64,000 nucleotides of DNA from Polaromonas eurypsychrophila (GTDB taxonomy: Bacteria > Pseudomonadota > Gammaproteobacteria > Burkholderiales > Burkholderiaceae_C), in the NCBI RefSeq assembly GCF_014641715.1, contig NZ_BMIG01000010.1, forward strand, positions 62,001 to 126,000, read 5' to 3'. Within the stretch, counting starts at the first letter, position 1. Each line of letters begins with the position of its first letter. The position numbers were made by a program, and so were the translations under genes. The notes beneath the pieces were generated by a model that worked only from the letters and a program-made list of their open reading frames with translations, was not told where the DNA came from and did not search any database. Shown one piece after another: positions 48,835 to 58,718 of this stretch.

Positions 48835-50031
48835 TCAGAAACTGCTGTTAGTCGCGGCGCTTTGCGGCCGGCGCATCTGCCCATTGGAAAACAGCAAAAT
48901 GTTGCGCGAGCGATGGGTATCGGGCCAGGTCAGGAAATGATTGACCAAACCGCGCAGCCAAGCCTGCGCGGCGGCTGTGTCGGGCAGGACCCGCACTTTC
49001 AGATCTGTGGCGATGACGCGAAACTGCAAAGATACACCGGGCAGGAACTCACTCTCGATTCGCAAGCCGCTGACCAGCAAACGGGTCGCCAGGGAATCGA
49101 CTTGTCCGTCGTCCTGCAAATCCTGGGCAACCACGGCAAACAATTGTTCCGTGATCCGGGCCGCCGTGTCGCTGTCGCTGATGGCACGCCGGATGCGGTT
49201 GGCCGCTTCGAGAATAATTTTTTCTTTGGAGTCCGCGCCCAGTTCATTGACCAGCCCAGACAGGTTATTGACCTCAATCAGGTAGAGCGCTCCCCCGTGT
49301 TTGAGATTCTGGGCACGGCTGATGGCCGGCCGCAGCCGGTCAATCAACACCGCCAGACTGGACAGGCCGGTCAGCGGATCGGTGACCTTGGCGGCCAGCC
49401 CGCGCAGCCGGCCTTCATTGAGCAGGCGGCTGCGCCAGACCAGCGCCAGATAGGTGCAGGGCAGTTGCAGCAGCAGCATCAGGGCCACCGGCCAGTAGCT
49501 GGCCTTGGAATCCACGGTACCCAGCAGAAAAAGCATGGCGACAACCAGCCCCCCCAGGTGGCCCAATACCAGCCACCATTTCCAGGGGCCAGAAATACGC
49601 CAGGCAGGCAGGCACAAATACAGCCACGAAAACACCAGCAGTAGCCCCAGGCCGTAGCTGCCGGCCAGGATGCTCAGCGGTGAGTTGTCCACCATCCGAA
49701 GCCCGGCCACTGCCAGCGCCAACAGCACGGTGGCGGCTATCACAAGCTTGTCACCCGCGCTGACCTGGCGCTTGCGCAGCAGCCAGGCATGCAGGCCGGC
49801 GACCATCGTCGGGCCCAGGATCAACACAACAGATTCGAGTTCGGGAAGCGGCAATCCTGTCTGGCGACCTGCAAGCAAGGCCAGGGTAACGACCAGCACA
49901 TACCCGCCCAAGGCGAACAGGGTGGGCTCGTCGTAGGCATAGGCAATGATCAGACTGAACAGCATCACCAGGCCAAGCACACCGGTGGCCACGCCCAGGG
50001 CAAAAATATCAGGGGTGAAAGCAGGGTTCAC
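48835..50031 (-). CDS. membrane protein with degenerate GGDEF domain
   Basis: 398 residues. About seven hydrophobic segments fill the first 200 residues; then KVTDPLTGLSSLAVLIDRLR starts a diguanylate-cyclase-like domain. The signature loop reads AARITEQLFAVVAQD instead of GGDEF/GGEEF, and other active-site acids are not evident, so it is unlikely to make c-di-GMP; it may bind a ligand or a partner. The gene starts 7 bp after the transglycosylase and ends 69 bp before parC. Confidence 0.82.
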   Translation of the reverse strand: MNPAFTPDIFALGVATGVLGLVMLFSLIIAYAYDEPTLFALGGYVLVVTLALLAGRQTGLPLPELESVVLILGPTMVAGLHAWLLRKRQVSAGDKLVIAATVLLALAVAGLRMVDNSPLSILAGSYGLGLLLVFSWLYLCLPAWRISGPWKWWLVLGHLGGLVVAMLFLLGTVDSKASYWPVALMLLLQLPCTYLALVWRSRLLNEGRLRGLAAKVTDPLTGLSSLAVLIDRLRPAISRAQNLKHGGALYLIEVNNLSGLVNELGADSKEKIILEAANRIRRAISDSDTAARITEQLFAVVAQDLQDDGQVDSLATRLLVSGLRIESEFLPGVSLQFRVIATDLKVRVLPDTAAAQAWLRGLVNHFLTWPDTHRSRNILLFSNGQMRRPQSAATNSSF

Positions 50032-50038
50032 TTAAGGC

Positions 50039-50923
50039 CTACTCCCGTTCGATCTTGAATTCTGGCGCGACTGGCGTTTGCCCCTGCAACGGGGGAAGCT
50101 GATTGCTGCGCCCGGCCGCCCCGCCCGCTAGCCGACCACTGTTGCCGCCCATCATCTCCAATCTGACACGGCCGGATCGGCGCGCATCACCGACCACGCT
50201 GGGCGGTTTCAGGTGGGCATACAGTTGCATCACGGTTTTGACGTAATTTTTCGTCTCCGTGTAATTGGGGATCTTGTTGCCAGCGCGCTGGACCGCGCCC
50301 TCGCCAGCGTTGTAAGCGGCCACCGCCAGTTCGAGCTGGCCCGGGAACATGTCGATCAAATCCCGCAAATAACGCGAGCCGGCCCGGATATTGGTTTTGG
50401 GATCGGTCAATTTTTTCTCGATAGGCGATTTATTGTCGGATCGAACGCCGTAGCGCTGAGCCGTCGGCGGCATCAGCTGCATCAGGCCAACCGCCCCTTT
50501 GGGCGACACCGCATGGGTGTTGAAGCCCGACTCGGTGGCAATCAGGGCCTGCAGCAACTCATAGTCGATGTCGTGAGTCACCGAGGCTTCACGCAGCAAA
50601 TGTTTGACCGCCTTGTAATTCGGCGACACATCGAAAAAAGCCAGCAGCTTGGGCGGTGCACCAGGCGCACCGGAACTGTAGTCAGGCACGCCGCGCGCCC
50701 CTCGGCTGGTGTCGAAACTTTCGCCGCCGCGGAAAAACAGCTGGTAACGCTCGTCCAGGCGCTCGGTCGAGAAATGCGCCACCCCCGCCTTGTCAACATA
50801 ACCCCAGACGTCAGCGCGAGCCGGCACGGTGACCAGCAATGCCGCCGCAATCATCAAAAAAGATAGCAGCTTGCGCCCGTCTGATATGGGCTGAATCCAC
50901 TTTTTATGCATGAACATGGCCAT
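50039..50923 (-). CDS. lytic transglycosylase with DUF4124-like N-terminal domain
   Basis: 294 residues if started at ATG 50923; ATGs at 50917 and 50911 are equally possible. A signal peptide ends near PARA. Its basic front (HKKWIQPISDGRKLLSF) is the translation of a family A repeat. A DUF4124-like segment (VWGYVDKAGVAHFSTERLDE) is followed by the SLT domain: ALIATESGFNTHA (Glu131), GAVGLMQLMP and LAVAAYNAGEGAV. It cleaves peptidoglycan in the periplasm. Confidence 0.9.
   Translation of the reverse strand: MAMFMHKKWIQPISDGRKLLSFLMIAAALLVTVPARADVWGYVDKAGVAHFSTERLDERYQLFFRGGESFDTSRGARGVPDYSSGAPGAPPKLLAFFDVSPNYKAVKHLLREASVTHDIDYELLQALIATESGFNTHAVSPKGAVGLMQLMPPTAQRYGVRSDNKSPIEKKLTDPKTNIRAGSRYLRDLIDMFPGQLELAVAAYNAGEGAVQRAGNKIPNYTETKNYVKTVMQLYAHLKPPSVVGDARRSGRVRLEMMGGNSGRLAGGAAGRSNQLPPLQGQTPVAPEFKIERE
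50857..50905 (+). repeat. family A repeat, copy 5, forming a signal-peptide front
   Basis: AGATAGCAGCTTGCGCCCGT, CTGATATGGGCTGAATCCAC and TTTTT match the second arm, stem and tail of the family; the first arm is missing or degraded. On the minus strand it encodes most of the n-region and start of the h-region of the transglycosylase signal peptide. Confidence 0.75.
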
Positions 50924-50959
50924 GCCGGTGCAGTTGCATCGCTTTCATATGTCGCTACC

Positions 50960-52930
<1,971 letters not shown>

Positions 52931-53076
52931 GGAAGCGCTGATTGTAGACCGGCAGGATTTTACGACTGGATAAATACACAGCCCTTTCGTACTTGCGGTG
53001 CATTGATGCGTAAACCTCATCAATGCCGTGACAACTTCGGAATGCGGGAAAGTGCCCGTTTGGTTACATTCATGGC

Positions 53077-54306
53077 ATGCAATCTCCCGGTCGAAATCTT
53101 TCCATGGCGCAGGTGCTGCTCTGCGGCGCAGCCATCGTCACCCTGTCCATGGGTATACGCCACGGCTTTGGTCTTTGGCTACTGCCAATTACCCAGGAGC
53201 AGGGCTGGACCCGGCAGACATTCGCACTGGCGATTGCGGTGCAAAACCTGTCCTGGGGCATTTTCGGGATTTTTGCCGGCATGCTGGCTGACCGCTTTGG
53301 CGCCTTCCGCGTCATCATTGGCGGCGCCATGCTCTATGCGCTGGGCCTGGTCGGCATGGCGCTGTCCACGACCGGCCTGATGTTCACGCTGACCGCCGGC
53401 ATTTTGATCGGTGCGGCCCAGGCCGGCACCACCTACGCCGTGATCTACGGCGTGATCGGGCGCAACATCCCGGCCGAGAAGCGCTCCTGGGCCATGGGTG
53501 TGGCGGCCGCGGCGGGCTCTTTCGGGCAGTTCCTGATGGTGCCGGTGGAAGGTTTTTTGATCAGCGGCCTGGGCTGGAAGGAAGCCCTGCTGGTTCTCAG
53601 CGCCGCTGTGCTGCTGATTGCGCCGCTGGCTTTCGGCTTGCGTGAAACCCGCTTCGGCCCCGGCCAGGCGCCACCACGCGAGCAGACCATCTTCCAGGCA
53701 TTGAAGGAAGCCTTCAAATACCCGAGTTTTCAGCTCTTGATGGCTGGCTATTTTGTTTGCGGCTTCCAGGTCGTGTTCATTGGCGTGCACATGCCCAGCT
53801 ATCTGCGCGACAAGGGGCTGTCGCCGGAAGTCGCCAGTTACGCGCTGGCGCTGATCGGTCTGTTCAATGTGTTCGGCACTTACGCGGCCGGCGCCTTGGG
53901 CCAGCGCCTGTCCAAGAAAAATATCCTGGCCTTCATCTACTTGGCACGGGCCGTGGTGATTGCGGTGTTCCTGGCTGCGCCGCTGAGCCCGCTCAGCGTC
54001 TACATCTTCGCCAGTGTGATGGGGCTGCTGTGGCTGTCCACCATCCCGCCGACCAATGCAGTGGTCGCGCAGATTTTCGGCATCCAGCATCTGTCCATGC
54101 TCAGCGGCTTCGTGTTTTTCAGCCACCAGATCGGCTCCTTCCTGGGCGTCTGGCTGGGCGGCTACCTGTATGACCGCACAGGCAGCTACGACATCGTCTG
54201 GTACATCGCCATCGCACTCGGCGTGTTCGCGGCATTGGTCAATCTGCCCGTGCGCGAAAGCGCCATCCAGCGGCCACGTCCGGCCACCCTCCCGCAAGGC
54301 GCCTGA
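53077..54306 (+). CDS. MFS transporter
   Basis: 409 residues, 12 predicted membrane helices in two halves joined by a charged loop (LRETRFGPGQAPPREQ). MGIRHGFGLWLLPITQEQGW and GMLADRFGAFRVIIGGAML (the A-motif region) fit the oxalate/formate- and monocarboxylate-type branch of the family; the substrate is not clear. Divergent from parE, with a small membrane ORF directly after it. Confidence 0.9.
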   Translation: MQSPGRNLSMAQVLLCGAAIVTLSMGIRHGFGLWLLPITQEQGWTRQTFALAIAVQNLSWGIFGIFAGMLADRFGAFRVIIGGAMLYALGLVGMALSTTGLMFTLTAGILIGAAQAGTTYAVIYGVIGRNIPAEKRSWAMGVAAAAGSFGQFLMVPVEGFLISGLGWKEALLVLSAAVLLIAPLAFGLRETRFGPGQAPPREQTIFQALKEAFKYPSFQLLMAGYFVCGFQVVFIGVHMPSYLRDKGLSPEVASYALALIGLFNVFGTYAAGALGQRLSKKNILAFIYLARAVVIAVFLAAPLSPLSVYIFASVMGLLWLSTIPPTNAVVAQIFGIQHLSMLSGFVFFSHQIGSFLGVWLGGYLYDRTGSYDIVWYIAIALGVFAALVNLPVRESAIQRPRPATLPQGA

Positions 54307-54307
54307 G

Positions 54308-54427
54308 ATGGCCCGCCAACTCGCCCTCTATGCGCTGGCTGTCGCGGCCACTGTCGGCGTGTTTGCGCTATACACCCGGCCGGAGTTCCTGCGGACTCTG
54401 GCCGACCAGATCTGGGCCTGCTTCTAG
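54308..54427 (+). CDS. small single-helix membrane protein (39 aa)
   Basis: ATG at 54308 lies one base after the MFS stop codon. The product is MARQLALYALAVAATVGVFA with one hydrophobic helix, then LYTRPEFLRTL and ADQIWACF at the end. Position and membrane character suggest a partner of the transporter, translated by coupling. Not otherwise recognised; could be a chance ORF. Confidence 0.5.
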   Translation: MARQLALYALAVAATVGVFALYTRPEFLRTLADQIWACF

Positions 54428-54486
54428 GCTTCGCCGCAAGCCGGGGTGGTAGGCTTGCGTCTCCAGAAAGAAGGGGAGACAACGGC

Positions 54487-55299
54487 ATGAAAACCATGGT
54501 GATCACAGGCGCCTCCGAAGGAATAGGCGCAGAAATGGCGCGCCAGCTCGCACAGCGCCATGGCGCGCAGCTGTCGCTGGTGCTGGCCGCGCGCAATGAA
54601 CAGGCATTGCAGGCGGTCGCCGCACAGTGCCAGGCCAGTGGCGCCGCCACGCTGGCGGTTCGCACCGATGTGTCCGAGCAGTCCCAGTGCAGCGCGCTGA
54701 TAGCAGCGACCTTGAACCGCTTCGGCCGCATCGACGCGCTGATCAACAACGCCGGCATGTCGGCGCAGGCGCTGTTCGCCGAGGTCAGGGCGGAGGACCT
54801 CGGCTGGTACGAACAGCTCATGAAAATCAACCTCTGGGGCAGCGTCTGGTGCACCCATGCGGCCTTGCCCGCGCTCAAACAAAGCCGCGGTCGCATCGTT
54901 GCGGTGTCCAGCCTGGCCGGCCTGGTCGGTGTGCCCGGCCGCACCGCCTACAGCGCCACAAAGTTTGCGATGACCGGATTTTTTGAAGCGCTGCGCGCAG
55001 AAATGAAAAACGTTGGTGTCAGTGTCACCACCGCCTACCCGGGCGTGGTGGCCACGCAGATCCGGCACCGCGGCTTCAACGCCGCCGGTGCGCCGGCCGG
55101 CAGCAGCGGGCTCAAGGAAGACGGCGCCATGAGCGTGGAAGAATGCGCGCGCCTGATCCTGGGCGGCATGGACCGCCGCGAGCGCGAGGTGGTGATGTCG
55201 GCAAAGGGCAAGATCGGCCGCTGGCTCAAGCTGCTGGCACCCGGCGCCGTTGAAAACATGGCGCTGGCAGCATTGAAGGACGAGGCCAAACCAAAGTGA
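54487..55299 (+). CDS. short-chain dehydrogenase/reductase
   Basis: 270 residues; GAAGGGGAGA lies about 10 nt before the ATG. NAD(P)-binding VITGASEGIGAEMARQLAQR, NNAGMSAQAL, and the catalytic set Ser in VAVSSLAGLVGVPGR with YSATKFAM. An SDR of the classical or extended-like type; substrate unknown. Its stop overlaps the start of the methyltransferase (GTGA). Confidence 0.9.
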   Translation: MKTMVITGASEGIGAEMARQLAQRHGAQLSLVLAARNEQALQAVAAQCQASGAATLAVRTDVSEQSQCSALIAATLNRFGRIDALINNAGMSAQALFAEVRAEDLGWYEQLMKINLWGSVWCTHAALPALKQSRGRIVAVSSLAGLVGVPGRTAYSATKFAMTGFFEALRAEMKNVGVSVTTAYPGVVATQIRHRGFNAAGAPAGSSGLKEDGAMSVEECARLILGGMDRREREVVMSAKGKIGRWLKLLAPGAVENMALAALKDEAKPK

Positions 55300-55871
55300 G
55301 TGCTGATCGCCTGGCCATAAATCCCCACGGCAGCGAAACCCCCTCGGAGTGGGTGCAGCGCTGGTCGCACCTGGTCCAGCCTGGCGGCACGGTGTTGGAC
55401 GTGGCCTGCGGCCAGGGCCGGCATGCCGGGTGGTTCTATAAGAAAAAACACCCTCTAGCCCTTGTAGACAGGTCGCAAGCAGCTATTGATTCGATAGCAA
55501 TTCCGCCAGATGCCTGCGAAAAGGTGGTTGCTGACATTGAAGCCGGGCCTTGGCCCTTTGCCGGCCGGCAGTTTGACGCGGTAGTGGTGACCAACTACCT
55601 GTGGCGGGCTTTGATGCCGACGCTGATCAGCAGTCTGGCACCCGGCGGCGTGCTGATTTACGAAACCTTTGCGCAGGGAAACGAAACTGTCGGCAAGCCC
55701 TCGCGGCCCGACTTCCTGCTGCGTCCCGGCGAATTGCTGGAGGTATGCCGCGACCTGCGCATCGTCGCCTTCGAAGATGGCTACCGGGACGCCCCGCCCC
55801 GCTTCGTGCAGCGCATCGCGGCGGTCCGGGAAACCGCGCCGGGCGCCAGCGTGCCGCGCTACACGCTGTAG
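55296..55871 (+). CDS. class I SAM-dependent methyltransferase, repeat in motif II
   Basis: 191 residues, GTG start overlapping the SDR stop. Motif I is VLDVACGQGRHAGWFY. Motif II, with the acidic ribose-binding residue, is HPLALVDRSQAAIDSIA and is encoded by a family A repeat (55443-55502). Later blocks ADIEAGPWPFAGRQFDAVVV, TNYLWRALMPTLISSLAPGG and IYETFAQGNE fit the tellurite/TehB-like and DUF1698-like small methyltransferases. Substrate unknown. Confidence 0.85.
   Translation: MSADRLAINPHGSETPSEWVQRWSHLVQPGGTVLDVACGQGRHAGWFYKKKHPLALVDRSQAAIDSIAIPPDACEKVVADIEAGPWPFAGRQFDAVVVTNYLWRALMPTLISSLAPGGVLIYETFAQGNETVGKPSRPDFLLRPGELLEVCRDLRIVAFEDGYRDAPPRFVQRIAAVRETAPGASVPRYTL
55443..55502 (-). repeat. 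family A repeat, copy 6, inside methyltransferase gene (reverse)
   Basis: Reverse complement: AATTGCTATCGAATCAATAG, CTGCTTGCGACCTGTCTACA, AGGGCTAGAGGGTGTTTTTT. Arms, stem and tail follow the family order. The reading frame of the gene is intact across it. Confidence 0.75.
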
Positions 55872-55880
55872 CTACCAGAC

Positions 55881-56852
55881 TCAGTCGAGTTTGACGCCTG
55901 CGTCCTTGACCAGCTTGACCCAGAATTTGGCGTCTTCATTGAGGAAGGTCGCAAACTGCTCCGGCGAGGACGACAGCGCCACATCCGTGCCTTCACGCGC
56001 CAGCGCAGCCTTGACGGACGGCTGCTGCAGCGCCGCGGTGGTCGCATCGAAAATTTTCTTGACGATGGCCGGCGGTGTACCCACTGGCACAAAAAAGCCG
56101 TACCAGAACTCGATGCTGTACTCCGGCAGGCCGGCTTCGGCCATGCCCGGTACACCGGGAACCAGCGCTGAGCGTTCGCGCGTGCTGACCGCCAGTCCGC
56201 GCAGGCGGCCGGCTTGCACCATGGGCAGAACTGAAGGCGGCGTGCCGAAGGTTAGCTGAGTGTCACCTGCGATCACTGACTGGACGGCCGGGCCACCACC
56301 ACGAAACGGGATGTGCGTCATCTGCACGCCGGTGATCTGCAGGAACAGCGCGGCGCCCAGGTGTGGGGCCGAGCCGTTGCCCGAGGTCGCGTAGTTGAGC
56401 GTACCTGGCGCCTTTTTGGCTTTGTCGATAAGGTCCTTGACGGACGTAATGCCCTGGGCCGGATTGGCAGCGATCACCAGCGGCGAGGTGGTGACCTTGG
56501 TGATGGGCATCAGGTCGCGGGCGGTGTAGCCCAGCTTGGGGTTGAGCGCCGGATTCACTGAAATACTGCTGGGGCTCGCGATAAGGATGGTGTAGCCGTC
56601 CGGCGCAGCCTTGGCCGCTGCCTCAGCTGCAATGCTGGAGCCGGCGCCGGCGCGATTTTCGATCACGATGGGCTGACCCATGGCCTTGCCGAGCGCCTCG
56701 CTCATGGCACGGGCCACATAGTCGGCGGCACCGCCCGGTGCGAAGCCGACCAGCATGCGAATCGGTTTGGCGGGGTAGGCCGGTGCCTGGGCCATGGCGC
56801 CAAAGCTCAGGCTGCCAAGCAGAAATGCGGATAAGAATTTTGTTGTTGTCAT
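55881..56852 (-). CDS. Bug/TctC family tripartite tricarboxylate transporter binding protein
   Basis: 323 residues from ATG 56852, with GGAGACAAC upstream. Signal peptide MTTTKFLSAFLLGSLSFGAM. Binding-protein blocks YPAKPIRMLVGFAPGGAADY, IENRAGAGSSIAAEAAAKA, GYTILIASPSS and NYATSGNGSAPHLG are typical. It binds a carboxylate in the periplasm for a TctAB permease; none is nearby. It closes the CoA-transferase operon, so it may bind the acid that this operon degrades. Confidence 0.92.
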   Translation of the reverse strand: MTTTKFLSAFLLGSLSFGAMAQAPAYPAKPIRMLVGFAPGGAADYVARAMSEALGKAMGQPIVIENRAGAGSSIAAEAAAKAAPDGYTILIASPSSISVNPALNPKLGYTARDLMPITKVTTSPLVIAANPAQGITSVKDLIDKAKKAPGTLNYATSGNGSAPHLGAALFLQITGVQMTHIPFRGGGPAVQSVIAGDTQLTFGTPPSVLPMVQAGRLRGLAVSTRERSALVPGVPGMAEAGLPEYSIEFWYGFFVPVGTPPAIVKKIFDATTAALQQPSVKAALAREGTDVALSSSPEQFATFLNEDAKFWVKLVKDAGVKLD

Positions 56853-56880
56853 GGTGTTGTCTCCTTGTGGATGGTGAGGG

Positions 56881-57852
56881 CTAACGCTCGCCGGGCATGG
56901 CGAGAACAATTTTTCCGAGATGCTGGTTGGCGTCCATGCAGGCTTTGGCCGCAGCCAGTTCGCCGAAGGCAAACACCTTGTCCACCAGCGGCCGAATACG
57001 CCCGTCCGCCAGCGCCGGCAACACGTCGGTGATAAAGCCCGCCACGCTGCGGGCGCGCTGCTCGCGCGTGCGCAACTTGTTCGACACGCCAAACAGGTGG
57101 AGGCGTTTCATGTGCAGGGTTTCGAGATCCAGCTCGGCCTGCAGCTCGCCATCGACATAACCGACGGTGGCGTGCCGGCCCTCAAAAGCCAGGCAGCGCA
57201 GCCCTTCCGCGAACACCGAGCCACCGACTGCATTGACAACCAGGTTCACGCCCTTGTTGACTGTGGCCTGCATGACGGCCTCGAAAAAATCGGCCTTGCG
57301 CGTGCACAGGCCAATGTCAAGCCCGAGCGGCTGCAGGCGGGCCAGCTTTTCCGCCGAACCGGAGGTGCCGATCACGCGCGCACCGAGGGCCTTCGCCGTC
57401 TGCAGCGCGGCCACGCCGACGCCGGATGAGATCCCATTGACCAGCAGCCACTCGCTGGCGACCAGCCGTCCCTGCTCGACCAGCATGTCATAGACCACCA
57501 TGAAGGTCAGCGGCACACTGGCGGCCTCTTCCCAGGACAGCGCGGCTGGCATGCGCATTACCTCGTGCAGGTCCATAAGAACGTATTCCGAAAAGGCTGC
57601 GGTACAGCGGCCCATGACACGATCGCCGGGCTGGAAGCCGCTGATGTCCGCGCCAAGCTTAACCACCTCACCGGCGCCCTCCATGCCTACCGCCTTGCCG
57701 GCCGCACTCAATCCGGTGAGCAGTTCGCCGCGGTTCATGCCGGCAGCGTGAAGGCGAACCAGCAGTTGCCGGGTTCCCGGCTCGGGCCGCGCGACGTCGC
57801 GCAACTCAAGCGTGGATTCGTTGTCGAGGGTCTTCATCCAGTAAGACTGCAT
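56881..57852 (-). CDS. zinc-type alcohol dehydrogenase/quinone oxidoreductase (MDR family)
   Basis: 323 residues. GroES-like N-terminal part (LLVRLHAAGMNRGELLTG, GMEGAGEVVKLG) and a Rossmann part with LLVNGISSGVGVAALQTAKA. No catalytic zinc cysteine cluster is evident, so it belongs to the quinone oxidoreductase/crotonyl-reductase-like branch using NADPH. It is third in the CoA-dependent operon, where it could reduce an enoyl-CoA or quinone intermediate. Confidence 0.87.
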   Translation of the reverse strand: MQSYWMKTLDNESTLELRDVARPEPGTRQLLVRLHAAGMNRGELLTGLSAAGKAVGMEGAGEVVKLGADISGFQPGDRVMGRCTAAFSEYVLMDLHEVMRMPAALSWEEAASVPLTFMVVYDMLVEQGRLVASEWLLVNGISSGVGVAALQTAKALGARVIGTSGSAEKLARLQPLGLDIGLCTRKADFFEAVMQATVNKGVNLVVNAVGGSVFAEGLRCLAFEGRHATVGYVDGELQAELDLETLHMKRLHLFGVSNKLRTREQRARSVAGFITDVLPALADGRIRPLVDKVFAFGELAAAKACMDANQHLGKIVLAMPGER

Positions 57853-57905
57853 GGCTTGGTTTTCCTGTGTGTGGATTGATGCGAGCGCGCGGTGGGCAGT
57901 CTTTT

Positions 57906-58718
57906 TTATTTCCCGGTAAACACCGGTTTGCGTTTTTCCATGAAGGCCTTGCGGCCTTCGGCGTAGTCCGCACTGTCAAAACAGCCGCGTATCAGTTGCT
58001 GGCACATCGCCAGGTCCAGTTCGGGCGAAGGCTTGAGGATTTCAGCAGTAATGGCCTTGGCCGCGCGTATGGTCAGCGGTGCATTGGCAGCCATGGCCGC
58101 CGTGTATTCCGCCAGCAGCGCCGGCAGTTGCGCCGGCTCGCAGACGCGCAACACCAGGCCCAACGCGTGTGCTTCGGCCGCATCTATCTTGCGGGCCGTG
58201 AAAAACAGGTCCTTCGCCGCGCCGGGGCCGATCAGATCGACCAGGTTTTTCATGGCCGAGTAGCGGTAACCCAGGCCTAGCCGTGCCGCCGGGATCGAAA
58301 ACACCGAATCGCTTGCGGCAATGCGGATGTCGCAGCTGATCGCCACGTTCACACCGCCGCCTATGCAGTAGCCGCGTATGCACGACAGCGTGGGCTTGCT
58401 GAAGTTGAGGATGCTCATCAGCGCGTTTTCTGCCATGTGTTCATAACGCGTGACTGCCTCTTTCGCGGCCCGCATGTCCTCAAACTGGGAGATGTCGGCG
58501 CCGGACACAAAGGCTTTTTCGCCGGCCCCCGAAAACACCACCAACCGCACACGGTCATCGGTTTCCGCCAGACTCAGCAGCGGCGGCACCGCCTCCCACA
58601 TGTCCACCGACAGCGCGTTGTGGCGCGCCGGGTTGTTGAAACGGATGTGCAGCGTGCAAGCATCCAGCCAGGTCAACACCCGTTCGGTGGGAGATTCATA
58701 AGTCAGGTCAGGCATCAA
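57906..58718 (-). CDS. enoyl-CoA hydratase/isomerase family protein
   Basis: 270 residues, crotonase fold. NNPARHNALSVDMWEAV, VFSGAGEKAFVSGADISQFE and SCIRGYCIGGGVNVAISCDI (oxyanion hole) are present. Glu residues at the usual hydratase positions are partly replaced (PAARLGLGYRYSAMKNLVDL), so the exact reaction is open. Its start overlaps the stop of the CoA-transferase gene (ATGA). Confidence 0.9.
   Translation of the reverse strand: MMPDLTYESPTERVLTWLDACTLHIRFNNPARHNALSVDMWEAVPPLLSLAETDDRVRLVVFSGAGEKAFVSGADISQFEDMRAAKEAVTRYEHMAENALMSILNFSKPTLSCIRGYCIGGGVNVAISCDIRIAASDSVFSIPAARLGLGYRYSAMKNLVDLIGPGAAKDLFFTARKIDAAEAHALGLVLRVCEPAQLPALLAEYTAAMAANAPLTIRAAKAITAEILKPSPELDLAMCQQLIRGCFDSADYAEGRKAFMEKRKPVFTGK

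Noticed and set aside
46639..49644. 1001-codon open frame on the plus strand
   Set aside because: It is antisense to parC and the GGDEF-like gene, both clearly real; long antisense frames are usual in GC-rich DNA and this one has no recognisable motif.
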